A program made the position numbers and the translations under genes. A DNA stretch of 64,000 nucleotides from a virus: positions 62,001-126,000 of IMG/VR virus record IMGVR_UViG_3300006923_000006. One strand, 5' to 3'. Each line of letters begins with the position of its first letter. The first letter of the stretch is position 1. Shown in pieces: positions 4,592-13,017 of this stretch. The notes under the pieces were generated by a model, which had not been told where the DNA came from, made no database searches, and saw only the letters and a list, made by a program, of their open reading frames with translations.

Positions 4592-6175
4592 ATGCCAGTT
4601 AATCAAACACGACCAAAAAACAAAGTCAACAACCTAAATCCTCATACTAACCATATGAATGGTTTAAGTTTTGATATCTCAAATCCCCTACATAACCTAA
4701 GTTGTGCAGCTTCTAGCTGTTTCTTCGGGGAACCACAATATTATTTCCCAACTAAAGATTCTCGTAAGAAATCTACCAAGATTCAAGTGCAAATGCACAC
4801 TCGTGGTCTGATAGAAGAATATTTAGACGCAATCACTCCATCTGAGTGGTATTACGACAATACTCCAGCTAAATTGCTTGAAAAAGCTATTGACAAAGCG
4901 TTAGACTGGAACCCAGAAGCTACCCTAACGGAAGCTGTGCGTTTGCGTAATAAGGAAAATATCAGAACCACACCACAAGTTATCTTGGTGCGTGCTGCTA
5001 ATCACGTTAAGCTTAAAGGTACTGGATTGGTACGTAAATACGGAACAAATATTGTTAAAAGAGCAGACGAATTGTCTGTTTGTCTAGCATATCAGCTTCA
5101 GGCATACGGAAAACCAATTCCAAACTCTTTGAAAAAAGTACTACGTGATGGACTTGATAGGTTTACAGATTGCCAATTAGCTAAGTATCGTATGGAAAAT
5201 CGTACTGTAAAAACAGTAGACGTAATGAACATGGTACACCCAAGTCGTACAGACAAAATCGACAAACTAGCTAAAGGTATGCTAAAAACCACAGGTAATA
5301 CCTGGGAATCTATCCGTAGTAATGGTGGTAGCTGGGAAGATGCTATCGCTGTAATGGGACATATGGCTTTGTTAAGAAACTTGCGTAATTTTGGCAAGAA
5401 CGAAGTAAATCCAGACCTATATTTGGACAAGTTGGTAAATACCACCGTTGGTGGAAAACAACTACCATTCAGATATTTTTCTGCGTATAACGCTTTGAAA
5501 GAAGCTGATTTTAACAACCCAAGAGTATTGGACGCTGTAGAAAACTGCTTAAACATTAGCATTTCTAACATTCCATCAATCAAGGGAAAAACTATGTCAT
5601 TGTGTGATAATAGCGGGTCTGCACACGGAGCTATGACTTCTAGTGCTGGTACTATGACTATGGCTACCATTGGTAACCTAACTGGTGTTATTACCGGAAT
5701 TATGGCAGATGAAGGTTATGTTGGTACTTTTGGTGATAGACTAGAAGTAACACCTATTCGTAAGAACTCTAGTGTGTTTGACCAACTAAAAACCGTTAAT
5801 AAAACTGGACGCAGCGTTGGTGCTGCTACAGAAAATGGTGTGTGGTTATTTTGGGACAAAGCTATTAAAACCAAAGAACACTGGGACAATGTATTTATCT
5901 ACTCTGATATGCAAGCTGGTCACGGTGGATTGTATGGTTGTAACGCTAATGAATACTCAAATTATCAATGGGGTGGACGACATATCCACGTTCCTAAGTT
6001 AATTTCTGAATACAGAAACAAAGTTAACAAAAACGTTAACGTATTTTTGGTTCAAACTGCGGGTTACCAAGACACTATCGTTCCCGAATTTTACGATAGA
6101 ACTTACATCCTTGGTGGATGGGGTGATGGTATTTTACGTTTTGCGGCTACTATGATTGCGGCTAATAACCGATAG
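4592..6175 (+). CDS. Ro60/TROVE-domain protein with vWA domain
   Basis: A 527-residue protein in two parts. Residues about 1-325 form an alpha-helical TROVE (HEAT-like ring) domain with the conserved 'YFPTKDSRKKS' style opening; residues about 330-527 form a von Willebrand A domain with metal site D339-N-S341-G-S343 and a later 'VFIYSDMQAG' strand. Ro60 proteins are RNA-binding rings that hold Y RNAs and handle misfolded or structured RNA, in bacteria with PNPase or rRNA-processing RNases. ATG 4592 is chosen because AAGGAG lies 7 nt upstream; an in-frame ATG at 4523 lies before the terminator hairpin. It is preceded by the candidate ncRNA and followed by a small gene 10 nt away. Phage Ro60 homologues are known but uncommon. 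Confidence 0.88.
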   Translation: MPVNQTRPKNKVNNLNPHTNHMNGLSFDISNPLHNLSCAASSCFFGEPQYYFPTKDSRKKSTKIQVQMHTRGLIEEYLDAITPSEWYYDNTPAKLLEKAIDKALDWNPEATLTEAVRLRNKENIRTTPQVILVRAANHVKLKGTGLVRKYGTNIVKRADELSVCLAYQLQAYGKPIPNSLKKVLRDGLDRFTDCQLAKYRMENRTVKTVDVMNMVHPSRTDKIDKLAKGMLKTTGNTWESIRSNGGSWEDAIAVMGHMALLRNLRNFGKNEVNPDLYLDKLVNTTVGGKQLPFRYFSAYNALKEADFNNPRVLDAVENCLNISISNIPSIKGKTMSLCDNSGSAHGAMTSSAGTMTMATIGNLTGVITGIMADEGYVGTFGDRLEVTPIRKNSSVFDQLKTVNKTGRSVGAATENGVWLFWDKAIKTKEHWDNVFIYSDMQAGHGGLYGCNANEYSNYQWGGRHIHVPKLISEYRNKVNKNVNVFLVQTAGYQDTIVPEFYDRTYILGGWGDGILRFAATMIAANNR

Positions 6176-6185
6176 GAGAATTATT

Positions 6186-6443
6186 ATGGCAACTTTGCAA
6201 TGGAACAGACCAATACAACAAAAAGCTTTGTATTTTTCGGACATTCAAGTAAACGAGTCCTTTAAAATTACATCACCACACTCTCATGGAGCAGTCTACA
6301 GAAAAGTAGAAGACAGACATGGAAAAGGATTCTCTATGGAAGAAGCTACGGGTAAAATATATGACCCAACACCTTCTCCTATAGAACGAGTTGATGTAGA
6401 AGTTCATATTTGTAGGCCAAAACCGCAAATTAAAGGATATTAA
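6186..6443 (+). CDS. Hypothetical protein (85 aa)
   Basis: Start ATG 6186 follows TAGGAG at the proper distance; an upstream in-frame TTG lies within the Ro60 gene and has no ribosome-binding site. The product is a small soluble protein with His/Gly-containing beta-rich sequence. No family is recognised. It is probably co-transcribed with Ro60, so a link to that RNP is possible but unsupported. Confidence 0.5.
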   Translation: MATLQWNRPIQQKALYFSDIQVNESFKITSPHSHGAVYRKVEDRHGKGFSMEEATGKIYDPTPSPIERVDVEVHICRPKPQIKGY

Positions 6444-6493
6444 AGAGTCAGGTCAGTTGTCGGTAAACTCCCGGTTATGAGGAACCGTCTTTT

Positions 6494-6564
6494 GCTTCTG
6501 TGGTGTAATGGTAACATAAAATCTTGGTACGATTTAGATTCGGTTTCGACTACCGACAGAAGAT
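6494..6564 (+). tRNA. tRNA-Thr (anticodon GGT)
   Basis: D stem GTGT/ACAT, anticodon stem AAATC/GATTT around TTGGTAC (anticodon GGT) and T arm TCGGT-TTCGACT-ACCGA are good. The acceptor has six pairs (6495-6500 with 6557-6562) and a G-A clash at the outermost position, so the very end may need trimming or repair. No CCA is encoded. The preceding 6444-6493 holds a small hairpin (CGGTT/AACCG) and nothing else recognised. Confidence 0.75.
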
Positions 6565-6576
6565 TTAGGGATAATT

Positions 6577-6819
6577 ATGTGGGAAACAAGACAGTGTAAC
6601 ATGTGCCTATCGCACAACGAATTGTATATGGACAACCCACTGTGGATGGCATGGCAGTGTTGGAGTTGTCAAGACAACTATTGGCGTGATGAACAAACTC
6701 ATTATGACTACCTTATACTCCACGGTCTAACAGGAACGGAAGCTAATGCTAGAATAAATTCCGCCCACCATACTATATTTTTCCTTAATGGCAGTCCTGA
6801 AAGGACTGAAGACGTATGA
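6577..6819 (+). CDS. Small zinc-ribbon protein
   Basis: An 80-residue protein with two CxxC pairs close together ('CNMC' at residues 8-11 and 'CWSC' at 28-31), the pattern of a zinc ribbon. Function unknown. It begins 12 nt after the tRNA-Thr with an AGGGA ribosome-binding site, and its stop overlaps the start of the next gene (ATGA). Confidence 0.5.
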   Translation: MWETRQCNMCLSHNELYMDNPLWMAWQCWSCQDNYWRDEQTHYDYLILHGLTGTEANARINSAHHTIFFLNGSPERTEDV

Positions 6820-7019
6820 ACGAACATGAATTAATGAAACTCAAATTTGACGGTGGTTGGTATTACATGCAAATGTATGACGGAACTTTCGTTGTTGGGT
6901 ATTTGTTAGACATGAAAACTGGCGTGTTTGGAATAATTTATTCAGTCGTGTGTGCTGACGATAAAACAATTGTGGATGTTGACCCCGAAGAAATAGAAAG
7001 TGTGATGCAACTTATTTAG
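6816..7019 (+). CDS. Hypothetical protein (67 aa)
   Basis: ATG overlaps the preceding TGA (ATGA), implying translational coupling with the zinc-ribbon gene. The sequence is beta-rich ('GGWYYMQMYDGTFVVGYL') and ends acidic. No family is recognised. The stop codon overlaps the first base of a terminator stem. Confidence 0.5.
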   Translation: MNEHELMKLKFDGGWYYMQMYDGTFVVGYLLDMKTGVFGIIYSVVCADDKTIVDVDPEEIESVMQLI

Positions 7020-7041
7020 CTGGTTAACGCCAGCGTTTTTT
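7019..7041 (+). terminator. Intrinsic terminator
   Basis: GCTGG/CCAGC stem (7019-7023 with 7030-7034) followed by a run of T from 7036. It directly follows the stop codon at 7017-7019. Confidence 0.6.
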
Positions 7042-7054
7042 ATAGGATACTATA

Positions 7055-7864
7055 ATGCGCAGTCAACTAATAGTATGGAGTAAGGACAGAGCCTGTCAAT
7101 TACACCTATTGCTTGAAAGTATTAAAACATATGTTCCAGACCATTTTGAAATTGATATTATATACACATGGTCTAACGAAAAATACAAAGAAGCATATGA
7201 TAAGTTGATAAAAATATCTGATTCTCATATTCAATGGGTTATAGAAACTCGTGATTTACAGACAGAAACTGAATTTCTTATCAATCAAGAGAAAAATAAC
7301 CATATTTGCTTTAGCACAGACGATATGGTGTTTTGGCGAGAACCAGAAGGTTTGGCAAAATTGCCGGAATTTGACCACGAAGTTTTTTCTTACCGTTTAG
7401 GTCAAAACACAGTAGTTCAGGATTGTCACAGACGTACTTTCCAGCCTCCTTTATGCCAACCTCACAGAGTAGATTGTTACGTGGGTTGGGATATTCGCGG
7501 ATATCATCCCTTGCATAATTACGGGTATCCACTTGCACTTGACACCCACGTTTTTACTAAGCGTAAGTTTCTTGAATTATCAGAAAGATTTGTCTGGAAC
7601 AACACGAACTCCCTAGAAAGTGGTTTGCATAAATATTCAAACGAGACTTATATAATATATTCTTACGAAACCAGCACAGCGGTCAATATTCCGGCCAATA
7701 ACATGAGTAGGATTACGATTGCTGGACAAGAATTCGGATATACAACCAGTTTTTTAAATGATTTGTTCCTTGAAGGAAAAAAGATTAGTCTTGCAGAAGT
7801 AAGTAAACAAAAAATTATTGGGTGTCATCAGGAAATGCCTTACGTGTTTATAGGGAGAAAATAA
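7055..7864 (+). CDS. GT-A-like glycosyltransferase
   Basis: A 269-residue protein with a nucleotide-sugar transferase (GT-A) outline: an N-terminal 'QLIVWSKDRACQLHLLLESI' strand-helix typical of these folds and 'FSTDDMVFW' near residue 88 in place of the DxD metal site. The rest is rich in aromatic residues, as in sugar-handling enzymes. Donor and acceptor are unknown. It lies far from the main glycan island (35-50 kb) but may serve the same purpose. The next gene starts on its stop (TAATG). Confidence 0.6.
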   Translation: MRSQLIVWSKDRACQLHLLLESIKTYVPDHFEIDIIYTWSNEKYKEAYDKLIKISDSHIQWVIETRDLQTETEFLINQEKNNHICFSTDDMVFWREPEGLAKLPEFDHEVFSYRLGQNTVVQDCHRRTFQPPLCQPHRVDCYVGWDIRGYHPLHNYGYPLALDTHVFTKRKFLELSERFVWNNTNSLESGLHKYSNETYIIYSYETSTAVNIPANNMSRITIAGQEFGYTTSFLNDLFLEGKKISLAEVSKQKIIGCHQEMPYVFIGRK

Positions 7865-8163
7865 TGACAATGGATATCGAAGTAAAAGGTTCTCATACAG
7901 AAGAAAAACGAGTTAAAGCAAAGGATTGTTTTGGTGCTGATTACGGTGTTGTGTTTCAACAATATTTTCATGGTAAACCACAAAAAACGTACTTGATTGG
8001 AACAGGACATGCAGACAGACCTATTAGTGTCTGGTGGGACGAAGAAGAAAAAGAATACAAAATCTCTTCAGAATCTAAAAAAGAACTAAAAGAATATCTG
8101 CCCTGGGTCCAATTCAAAAAACTTCCTAATGCTCGTGTCAGACTGGAGTTAGACTGTGGATAG
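7864..8163 (+). CDS. Hypothetical protein (99 aa)
   Basis: ATG 7864 shares a base with the preceding TAA. The product is a small charged protein with aromatic strands ('YGVVFQQYFHGK', 'SVWWDEEEKEY'). No family is recognised. The next gene overlaps its end by 8 nt. Confidence 0.5.
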   Translation: MTMDIEVKGSHTEEKRVKAKDCFGADYGVVFQQYFHGKPQKTYLIGTGHADRPISVWWDEEEKEYKISSESKKELKEYLPWVQFKKLPNARVRLELDCG

Positions 8164-8563
8164 ATTAAAATTTCGTGTTTGGTCTAAAAGTCAGGAAAGA
8201 TTTTTAAATCATACAGAACAAGACCCGATGATTGATTGTCAGGGAGATGTTTCTGTTTATGATAGAGAAACTAAAGAATGGCATTGTGTGGTACATAATC
8301 CAGATTTTGTAGTACAACAATGTACTGGTGTTAAAGATATTAACGGAGAATTAATTTATGAGGGAGATATTTGCAAAGCCAAAAAACCAAACTCTTATCT
8401 TAATAATGAAGATTGTGAAATTAGATGGGACGAGAGAGGAAGATGGGTTTACTTTTTACCTAGAATAAATAGATATGCTACAGCCGGAAACAAAACACCA
8501 TATCAAATTGGATGTCAAGGAAATTCTAGATGTGAAATCATAGGAAATATTTTTATCAAATGA
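8156..8563 (+). CDS. YopX-family protein
   Basis: A 135-residue protein with the recurrent YopX pattern: 'KFRVWSKSQERF' near the start, 'QCTGVKDINGELIYEGDIC' in the middle and a closing 'CEIIGNIF'. YopX proteins are common in phages and have no settled function. The GTG start is supported by GGAG 7 nt upstream and by overlap with the preceding gene; the stop overlaps the dCMP deaminase start (ATGA). Confidence 0.8.
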   Translation: MDRLKFRVWSKSQERFLNHTEQDPMIDCQGDVSVYDRETKEWHCVVHNPDFVVQQCTGVKDINGELIYEGDICKAKKPNSYLNNEDCEIRWDERGRWVYFLPRINRYATAGNKTPYQIGCQGNSRCEIIGNIFIK

Positions 8564-9129
8564 CTTTAATTAATAAAATACAAAAAGAAAGACCAGATTG
8601 GACATCACAGTTCATTCTTCATGCTTTTCACTGTTCTTTACGTAGTCATGATGCTCAAACTCAATGTGGTGCTGTACTGGTTGCTTCAGACAATACTATT
8701 ATTAGCGATGGTTATAACGGTTTTATTCGTGGGATTGACGACAACAAACTACCTAACCTACGACCAACCAAACCAAAAGATTACGGTAACCCAACTCAAG
8801 ATAAATACATCTTTATGATTCATAGTGAACACAACGCTATACTTAACGCAGCCAGACAAGGTAAAAGTACTTTAGGAGCAACAGTTTACGTAACGGGTGA
8901 GCCTTGTTGTAATTGTTTGCAGTATATGATACAAGCTGGTATCACAAAAATCGTTTTTACTAATGTTAATAAAGCTAATATGACGGTTGTAAATCCAGAC
9001 TACAAAAAGACTTTTGACTTAATAGTAGAACTTACTGGTATAGACATAGAAGAAATAGACATAGATAAAATTAACCCACAGTTCTTGTTAGAAAAACTTT
9101 CCAAAATTTTTGTTGACAAACCAACGTAA
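8560..9129 (+). CDS. Deoxycytidylate (dCMP) deaminase
   Basis: A 189-residue member of the zinc-dependent cytidine/deoxycytidylate deaminase family, which converts dCMP to dUMP for dTMP synthesis. Metal and catalytic motifs are present: H-S-E in 'HSEHNAIL' (near residue 87) and 'EPCCNC' (near 113). The insertion around 'LRPTKPKDYGNP' is normal for phage dCMP deaminases. Its extra C-terminal helix-rich tail of about 40 residues is not recognised. It starts on the stop of the YopX gene, and its 3' end contains the -35 box of the RNR promoter. Confidence 0.85.
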   Translation: MTLINKIQKERPDWTSQFILHAFHCSLRSHDAQTQCGAVLVASDNTIISDGYNGFIRGIDDNKLPNLRPTKPKDYGNPTQDKYIFMIHSEHNAILNAARQGKSTLGATVYVTGEPCCNCLQYMIQAGITKIVFTNVNKANMTVVNPDYKKTFDLIVELTGIDIEEIDIDKINPQFLLEKLSKIFVDKPT

Positions 9130-9141
9130 GTGGCGTATATA
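9113..9141 (+). promoter_or_regulatory. Promoter of the RNR leader/gene
   Basis: TTGACA (9113-9118), 17-nt spacer, TATATA (9136-9141). It overlaps the last codons of the dCMP deaminase. The -10 region lies in TGGCGTATATA, shared with sites at 14973 and (minus strand) 55330-55340. Transcription should begin near 9148. Confidence 0.75.
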
Positions 9142-9147
9142 TTAGTA

Positions 9148-9385
9148 GCCGGGGACAAAAAACCTTTGGGTAAATCCCAAAGGATAAAGGCAACACACCC
9201 TCGGATTGCTTAATCGCTCTTAGCAAATTAAATTACTTACTGACTATCTTGTCAGAATACTTGGGTTCGACTCCCACAATTTATAAATAGGCAAATAACT
9301 ATGGTACTTGAAGCTAAGATTTAAACGTGTTGTCTCAAAACCAACAAGACTCGTCTTTTAAAAGAGGCGAGTCTTTTCTTATTAA
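9148..9385 (+). ncRNA. Structured leader or ncRNA upstream of the class II RNR
   Basis: Between promoter and terminator, about 230 nt show strong structure: hairpin 9163-9170/9176-9183 (8 bp), a long-range helix GGGACAA (9152-9158) with TTGTCTC (9330-9336), and a three-way junction formed by TAAATT/AATTTA (9229-9234/9278-9283) enclosing hairpin CTGAC/GTCAG (9240-9255) and a tRNA T-arm-like hairpin TGGG-TTCGACT-CCCA (9262-9276). A terminator closes it just before the nrdJ ribosome-binding site, so it may be a riboswitch or attenuator controlling nrdJ, or an independent small RNA. I see no B12-riboswitch consensus. Confidence 0.5.
9346..9380 (+). terminator. Terminator in the RNR leader
   Basis: AAGACTCG (9346-9353) pairs with CGAGTCTT (9368-9375), with a further TCTTTT/AAAAGA inside, followed by TTTTCTT. 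It lies 30 nt before the nrdJ start. Confidence 0.75.
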
Positions 9386-9409
9386 TACCAACATTTTAGA
9401 GGATAATAA

Positions 9410-12400
9410 ATGCACACTTATGAAGAGGCGTATGAGACAAGTAAAGAATATTTTGGTGGTAATGAGTTAGCAGCTAAGGTTTTTGTAGATAAATATTCGT
9501 TAAAAAATGAGATAGGTGAAATTCTTGAAAAAACACCTACAAGTATGCATAAAAGATTGGCTAAAGAATTTGCTCGAATAGAAAAAAAGAAATTCAAAAC
9601 ACCATTAACCAAAGAAGAAATATTTGACTTGTTTGATAATTTTAAATATATTGTTCCTCAAGGTAGTCCAATGAGTGGGATTGGCAATAACTATAACTAT
9701 CAATCATTAGGTAATTGTTTTACTTTAGGCAATCATCCTGTAGATTCATATGGCGGTATTTTATATGCTGACCAAATGTTAGTACAGTTAAGTAAAAGGC
9801 GATGCGGTGTTGGTGCTCATATAAACAATATTAGACCAAAAGGTTTGCCAACAAAAAATGCAGCTATTACTACAGATGGTATTTCTGTATTTATGGAGCG
9901 ATTCTCTAACAGTATTCGCGAAGTCGCACAATCAGGCAGAAGAGGAGCACTTCTTTTAGGATTGTCTGCATACCATCCAGAGATAGAAACTTTTATCAAT
10001 ATCAAAAAAGATAAGACAAAAGTTACAGGTGCTAATCTATCTGTGCTATTACCTAATAATTTTATACAAGCGGTGGAACAAGACGAAGAATACGAACAAA
10101 AATGGCCAATTGATTCTGAGACTCCGTTAGTTTCTCAAATGGTTAACGCTAAAAAAATATGGAATCAAATCATTAATGCTGCTTGGGAATCTGCCGAACC
10201 AGGACTATTGTTTATTGACAACATACAAAAATATAGCACTTCACACTGTTATGGTAAGGTAGATGAAAGGTTTTTAGACCTAATCCCAAATCCGTGTTTT
10301 CCAGCAAGCGAATATTTACTAACAAATAAAGGATATGTATCTTTTGGACAATTGTTTAAACAAGGTAATAATAATAAGATATTAGCAGACGCTCGTATAT
10401 CTTATAATAATGTTGGAGAAGAACGTGTTGAAAATTGGAAAATAAACTCCCAAAAACACGGAACAATTCAAAGAAATGCTAGTCATGTATTTTTAACACA
10501 AAAAAAAGCTGACACAATAGAAATAGAAACCAAAAAAGGATTTAAACTGTCGTGTACGCCAGACCATCATATTGCAACAACTACAGGTATGATTGAAGCA
10601 AGTCAATTAATTAAAAATGATGATATACTAATATCGATTCCTAATCAAAATACAAAATCAATTAAAAACAGATTACCAAAAACAGAAAAAGAAATATTGT
10701 CATTTCTAATAGGTTTGATTTCTGGAGACGGATGTATTGATAATAGTAAAAAAAATATACATCTTGATTTTTGGGAAGATGATAGATATCGTATGACAGA
10801 CATAGTTGTAAAGCTTATTAAAAAACTTCACAATAAATTAGGAGACAGATATGGATTGTCTAACAGAAAATTAAAAATATCTAGAATTTATGATGTACAA
10901 AAAGAAAGAAAAATAAGAATTTCATCTTCTTGGTTGTTTAATGTACTTTCAGAATATGGTTTTAATAAACAAACAAAACATATGGTTCCTGATTTTATAT
11001 TAAATAATTGTGTAGGTAATATAGGCAAATATTATTTGTCTGGTATGATGTATACAGATGGAACTATTGGAGGAAGTGTAAGTTCTGGATATTCGGTAAG
11101 ATTAAATCAAAGTAATAAAAAAATGCTACATAAAATACAAATGATTTTTCATGCTAATGGTATTTTAATGGGTTTATACAAAAGAAGAGACGAACAAAAC
11201 CGTATGATGCCGGACGGCAAAGGCGGATATAAATCATATAAAACAAAAACAAATTATGAATTAATTAGTATATGTGGTAGTATAGTTAAATATATGTCAG
11301 AAATAGGGTTTTTTGGAGACAAAAACAAAGAGTCTAAATTTAATAAAAATCATAATTATAGAATCAAATTAAATTACACAGATAAAATTAAAAAAATAAC
11401 ATTTAAAAATCAAGAACCAGTATTTTGCATTAAAGAAGATATTGGAAGGAATATTATTGTTAATGGTATTTCTGCAAGAAGATGCGGCGAAGTACCAATG
11501 GGATTTGATGCATGTAGGCTAATGTTATTAAATCTGTTTTCTTATGTAGATAAACCTTTTACTAAATCCGCTAAGTTTGATTACAAAAAATTTGATGAAC
11601 ATTGTATTACAGCACAAAGACTAATGGATGACATGGTAGATTTAGAATTAGAAAAAATGGATAAGATAATCAAAAAGATTAAATCTGACCCAGAACCTGA
11701 TAATATTAAACAATTAGAACTTGAAATGTGGGAGTCATATAAAGAAACTGCCGAACTAGGACGTAGAACTGGACTTGGTATTACTGGACTTGGCGATTGT
11801 TTAGCTGCTTTAGGAATTCAATACGGTTCTAAAAAATCTATTAGAAAAACAGAAGAAATATACAAGAGAATGGCTATATCTTCTATGAAATCGTCATGTC
11901 TACTAGCTAAAGAACTTGGTGCTTTTCCTTTGTTTAATCCCACCGTTGAACAAGATAACATTTTCATGAATCGTATTTTTGATGCGTCTGAAGAAGTTAA
12001 AATTTTACACCAACAGTATGGCAGACGTAATATTTCCTTGACAACCACCGCTCCTGCCGGTAGTGTTAGTATTATGACCCAAACGACTTCTGGTATTGAA
12101 CCTGCTTTTATGTTAGAATATACCCGAAGAAGAAAAATAAATAACGATTCTGAAAAATGTGATTTCGTGGATGCTTCTGGCGATAAGTGGGAACATAACA
12201 AAGTAGTCCATCATCACTTGCAGACATGGCGGGATTTAAGTCAAAAAGACAATATTGAGGATTCTCCGTATCATAAGGCTACTTCAAACGACATTGACTG
12301 GAAAGCTAGTGTAGAATTACAGTCTGTTGCTCAAAAGTGGATTACTCACTCTATTAGTAAAACATGTAATATTCCTAGCGATTCCACAAAAGAACTAGTT

Positions 12401-13006
12401 GCGGAAATTTACTTGGCTGCTGCTAAAAGTGGATGTAAAGGCTTTACTGTATATCGCGATGGTTGTAGAGACGGTGTTTTAGTTGCTGACACAGAAGTAA
12501 AGTTACCACCCAATAGGCCAAAAGAACTAGATTGTGATGTTTACCACACTACAGTTCGCGGACAAGAATATTTTGTGTTAGTTGGATTGTACAAAAACAA
12601 ACCATACGAAGTATTCGCTGGTAAGAATGGTATTATTCACAAAAAAGTTAAGACTGGCAAAATTACTAGGAAACGTAAAGATTTTTACAAAGCGGTGTTT
12701 GATGACGAAAATGAACTATCTCCAATTACGGCATGTATGGAAGAAATGGAAGAATGTATTTCCAGACTTACGTCTAGTCTTTTACGTAGTGGTTCAGATA
12801 TGAACTTTATTGTAACACAACTAGAAAAGGTTGGTGAAAGACAAACAGAAATGCATACTTTTGCTAAGTGTCTTGCTCGCGTACTCAAAAAGTATATTCC
12901 AGACGGGACAGAAACTGGAGATAAATGCCCAGAATGTGGTGATAAACTTATTAGGGAAAGTGGTTGCCAATCGTGTAAATCATGCCCTTATGCTAAATGT
13001 GGTTAA
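9410..13006 (+). CDS. nrdJ: Class II (adenosylcobalamin-type) ribonucleotide reductase with intein
   Basis: A 1198-residue precursor. Without the intein it would be about 802 residues, normal for NrdJ. Recognised parts are 'PQGSPMSGIGN' and 'SLGNC103F' (disulfide-forming Cys), the finger-loop 'NP|CGEVPMG' with the radical cysteine, and the NrdJ-type 'SGCKGFTVYRDGCRDGVLV' followed by a C-terminal cysteine-rich tail ('CPECGDKL...CQSCKSCPYAKCG') that recycles the active-site disulfide. It reduces ribonucleotides to deoxyribonucleotides and needs host vitamin B12. An intein of 396 residues (296-691) separates NP from CGE. The start has GAGG 8 nt upstream. A structured leader with a terminator precedes it, suggesting regulation. 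The next gene follows after 11 nt. Confidence 0.92.
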   Translation: MHTYEEAYETSKEYFGGNELAAKVFVDKYSLKNEIGEILEKTPTSMHKRLAKEFARIEKKKFKTPLTKEEIFDLFDNFKYIVPQGSPMSGIGNNYNYQSLGNCFTLGNHPVDSYGGILYADQMLVQLSKRRCGVGAHINNIRPKGLPTKNAAITTDGISVFMERFSNSIREVAQSGRRGALLLGLSAYHPEIETFINIKKDKTKVTGANLSVLLPNNFIQAVEQDEEYEQKWPIDSETPLVSQMVNAKKIWNQIINAAWESAEPGLLFIDNIQKYSTSHCYGKVDERFLDLIPNPCFPASEYLLTNKGYVSFGQLFKQGNNNKILADARISYNNVGEERVENWKINSQKHGTIQRNASHVFLTQKKADTIEIETKKGFKLSCTPDHHIATTTGMIEASQLIKNDDILISIPNQNTKSIKNRLPKTEKEILSFLIGLISGDGCIDNSKKNIHLDFWEDDRYRMTDIVVKLIKKLHNKLGDRYGLSNRKLKISRIYDVQKERKIRISSSWLFNVLSEYGFNKQTKHMVPDFILNNCVGNIGKYYLSGMMYTDGTIGGSVSSGYSVRLNQSNKKMLHKIQMIFHANGILMGLYKRRDEQNRMMPDGKGGYKSYKTKTNYELISICGSIVKYMSEIGFFGDKNKESKFNKNHNYRIKLNYTDKIKKITFKNQEPVFCIKEDIGRNIIVNGISARRCGEVPMGFDACRLMLLNLFSYVDKPFTKSAKFDYKKFDEHCITAQRLMDDMVDLELEKMDKIIKKIKSDPEPDNIKQLELEMWESYKETAELGRRTGLGITGLGDCLAALGIQYGSKKSIRKTEEIYKRMAISSMKSSCLLAKELGAFPLFNPTVEQDNIFMNRIFDASEEVKILHQQYGRRNISLTTTAPAGSVSIMTQTTSGIEPAFMLEYTRRRKINNDSEKCDFVDASGDKWEHNKVVHHHLQTWRDLSQKDNIEDSPYHKATSNDIDWKASVELQSVAQKWITHSISKTCNIPSDSTKELVAEIYLAAAKSGCKGFTVYRDGCRDGVLVADTEVKLPPNRPKELDCDVYHTTVRGQEYFVLVGLYKNKPYEVFAGKNGIIHKKVKTGKITRKRKDFYKAVFDDENELSPITACMEEMEECISRLTSSLLRSGSDMNFIVTQLEKVGERQTEMHTFAKCLARVLKKYIPDGTETGDKCPECGDKLIRESGCQSCKSCPYAKCG
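10295..11482 (+). mobile_element. Intein with LAGLIDADG homing endonuclease, inserted at the RNR radical cysteine
   Basis: The 396-residue insert begins with Cys ('CFPASEYLLTNKG'), carries the block-B signature 'TPDHHIA', two LAGLIDADG motifs ('LIGLISGDGCI' near residue 432 and 'SGMMYTDGTI' near 544 of the precursor) and a C-terminal 'NIIVNGISA' block. The insertion splits NP from CGE, so the +1 residue is the catalytic cysteine. The last two residues before it are Arg-Arg (AGA AGA) where inteins normally end in His-Asn. Codon use in the insert is even richer in A/T than in the flanks. Splicing competence is therefore uncertain. Confidence 0.9.
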
Positions 13007-13017
13007 AGGAAAATATT

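Noticed and set aside
9148-9385. tmRNA, including the permuted two-piece form
   Set aside because: A T-arm-like hairpin is present, but no alanine-tRNA-like acceptor with G-U pair and no convincing tag frame ending in hydrophobic residues were found.
9148-9385. Cobalamin riboswitch before the B12-dependent RNR
   Set aside because: The conserved B12 box and junction sequences are not visible; the leader may still be another kind of switch.
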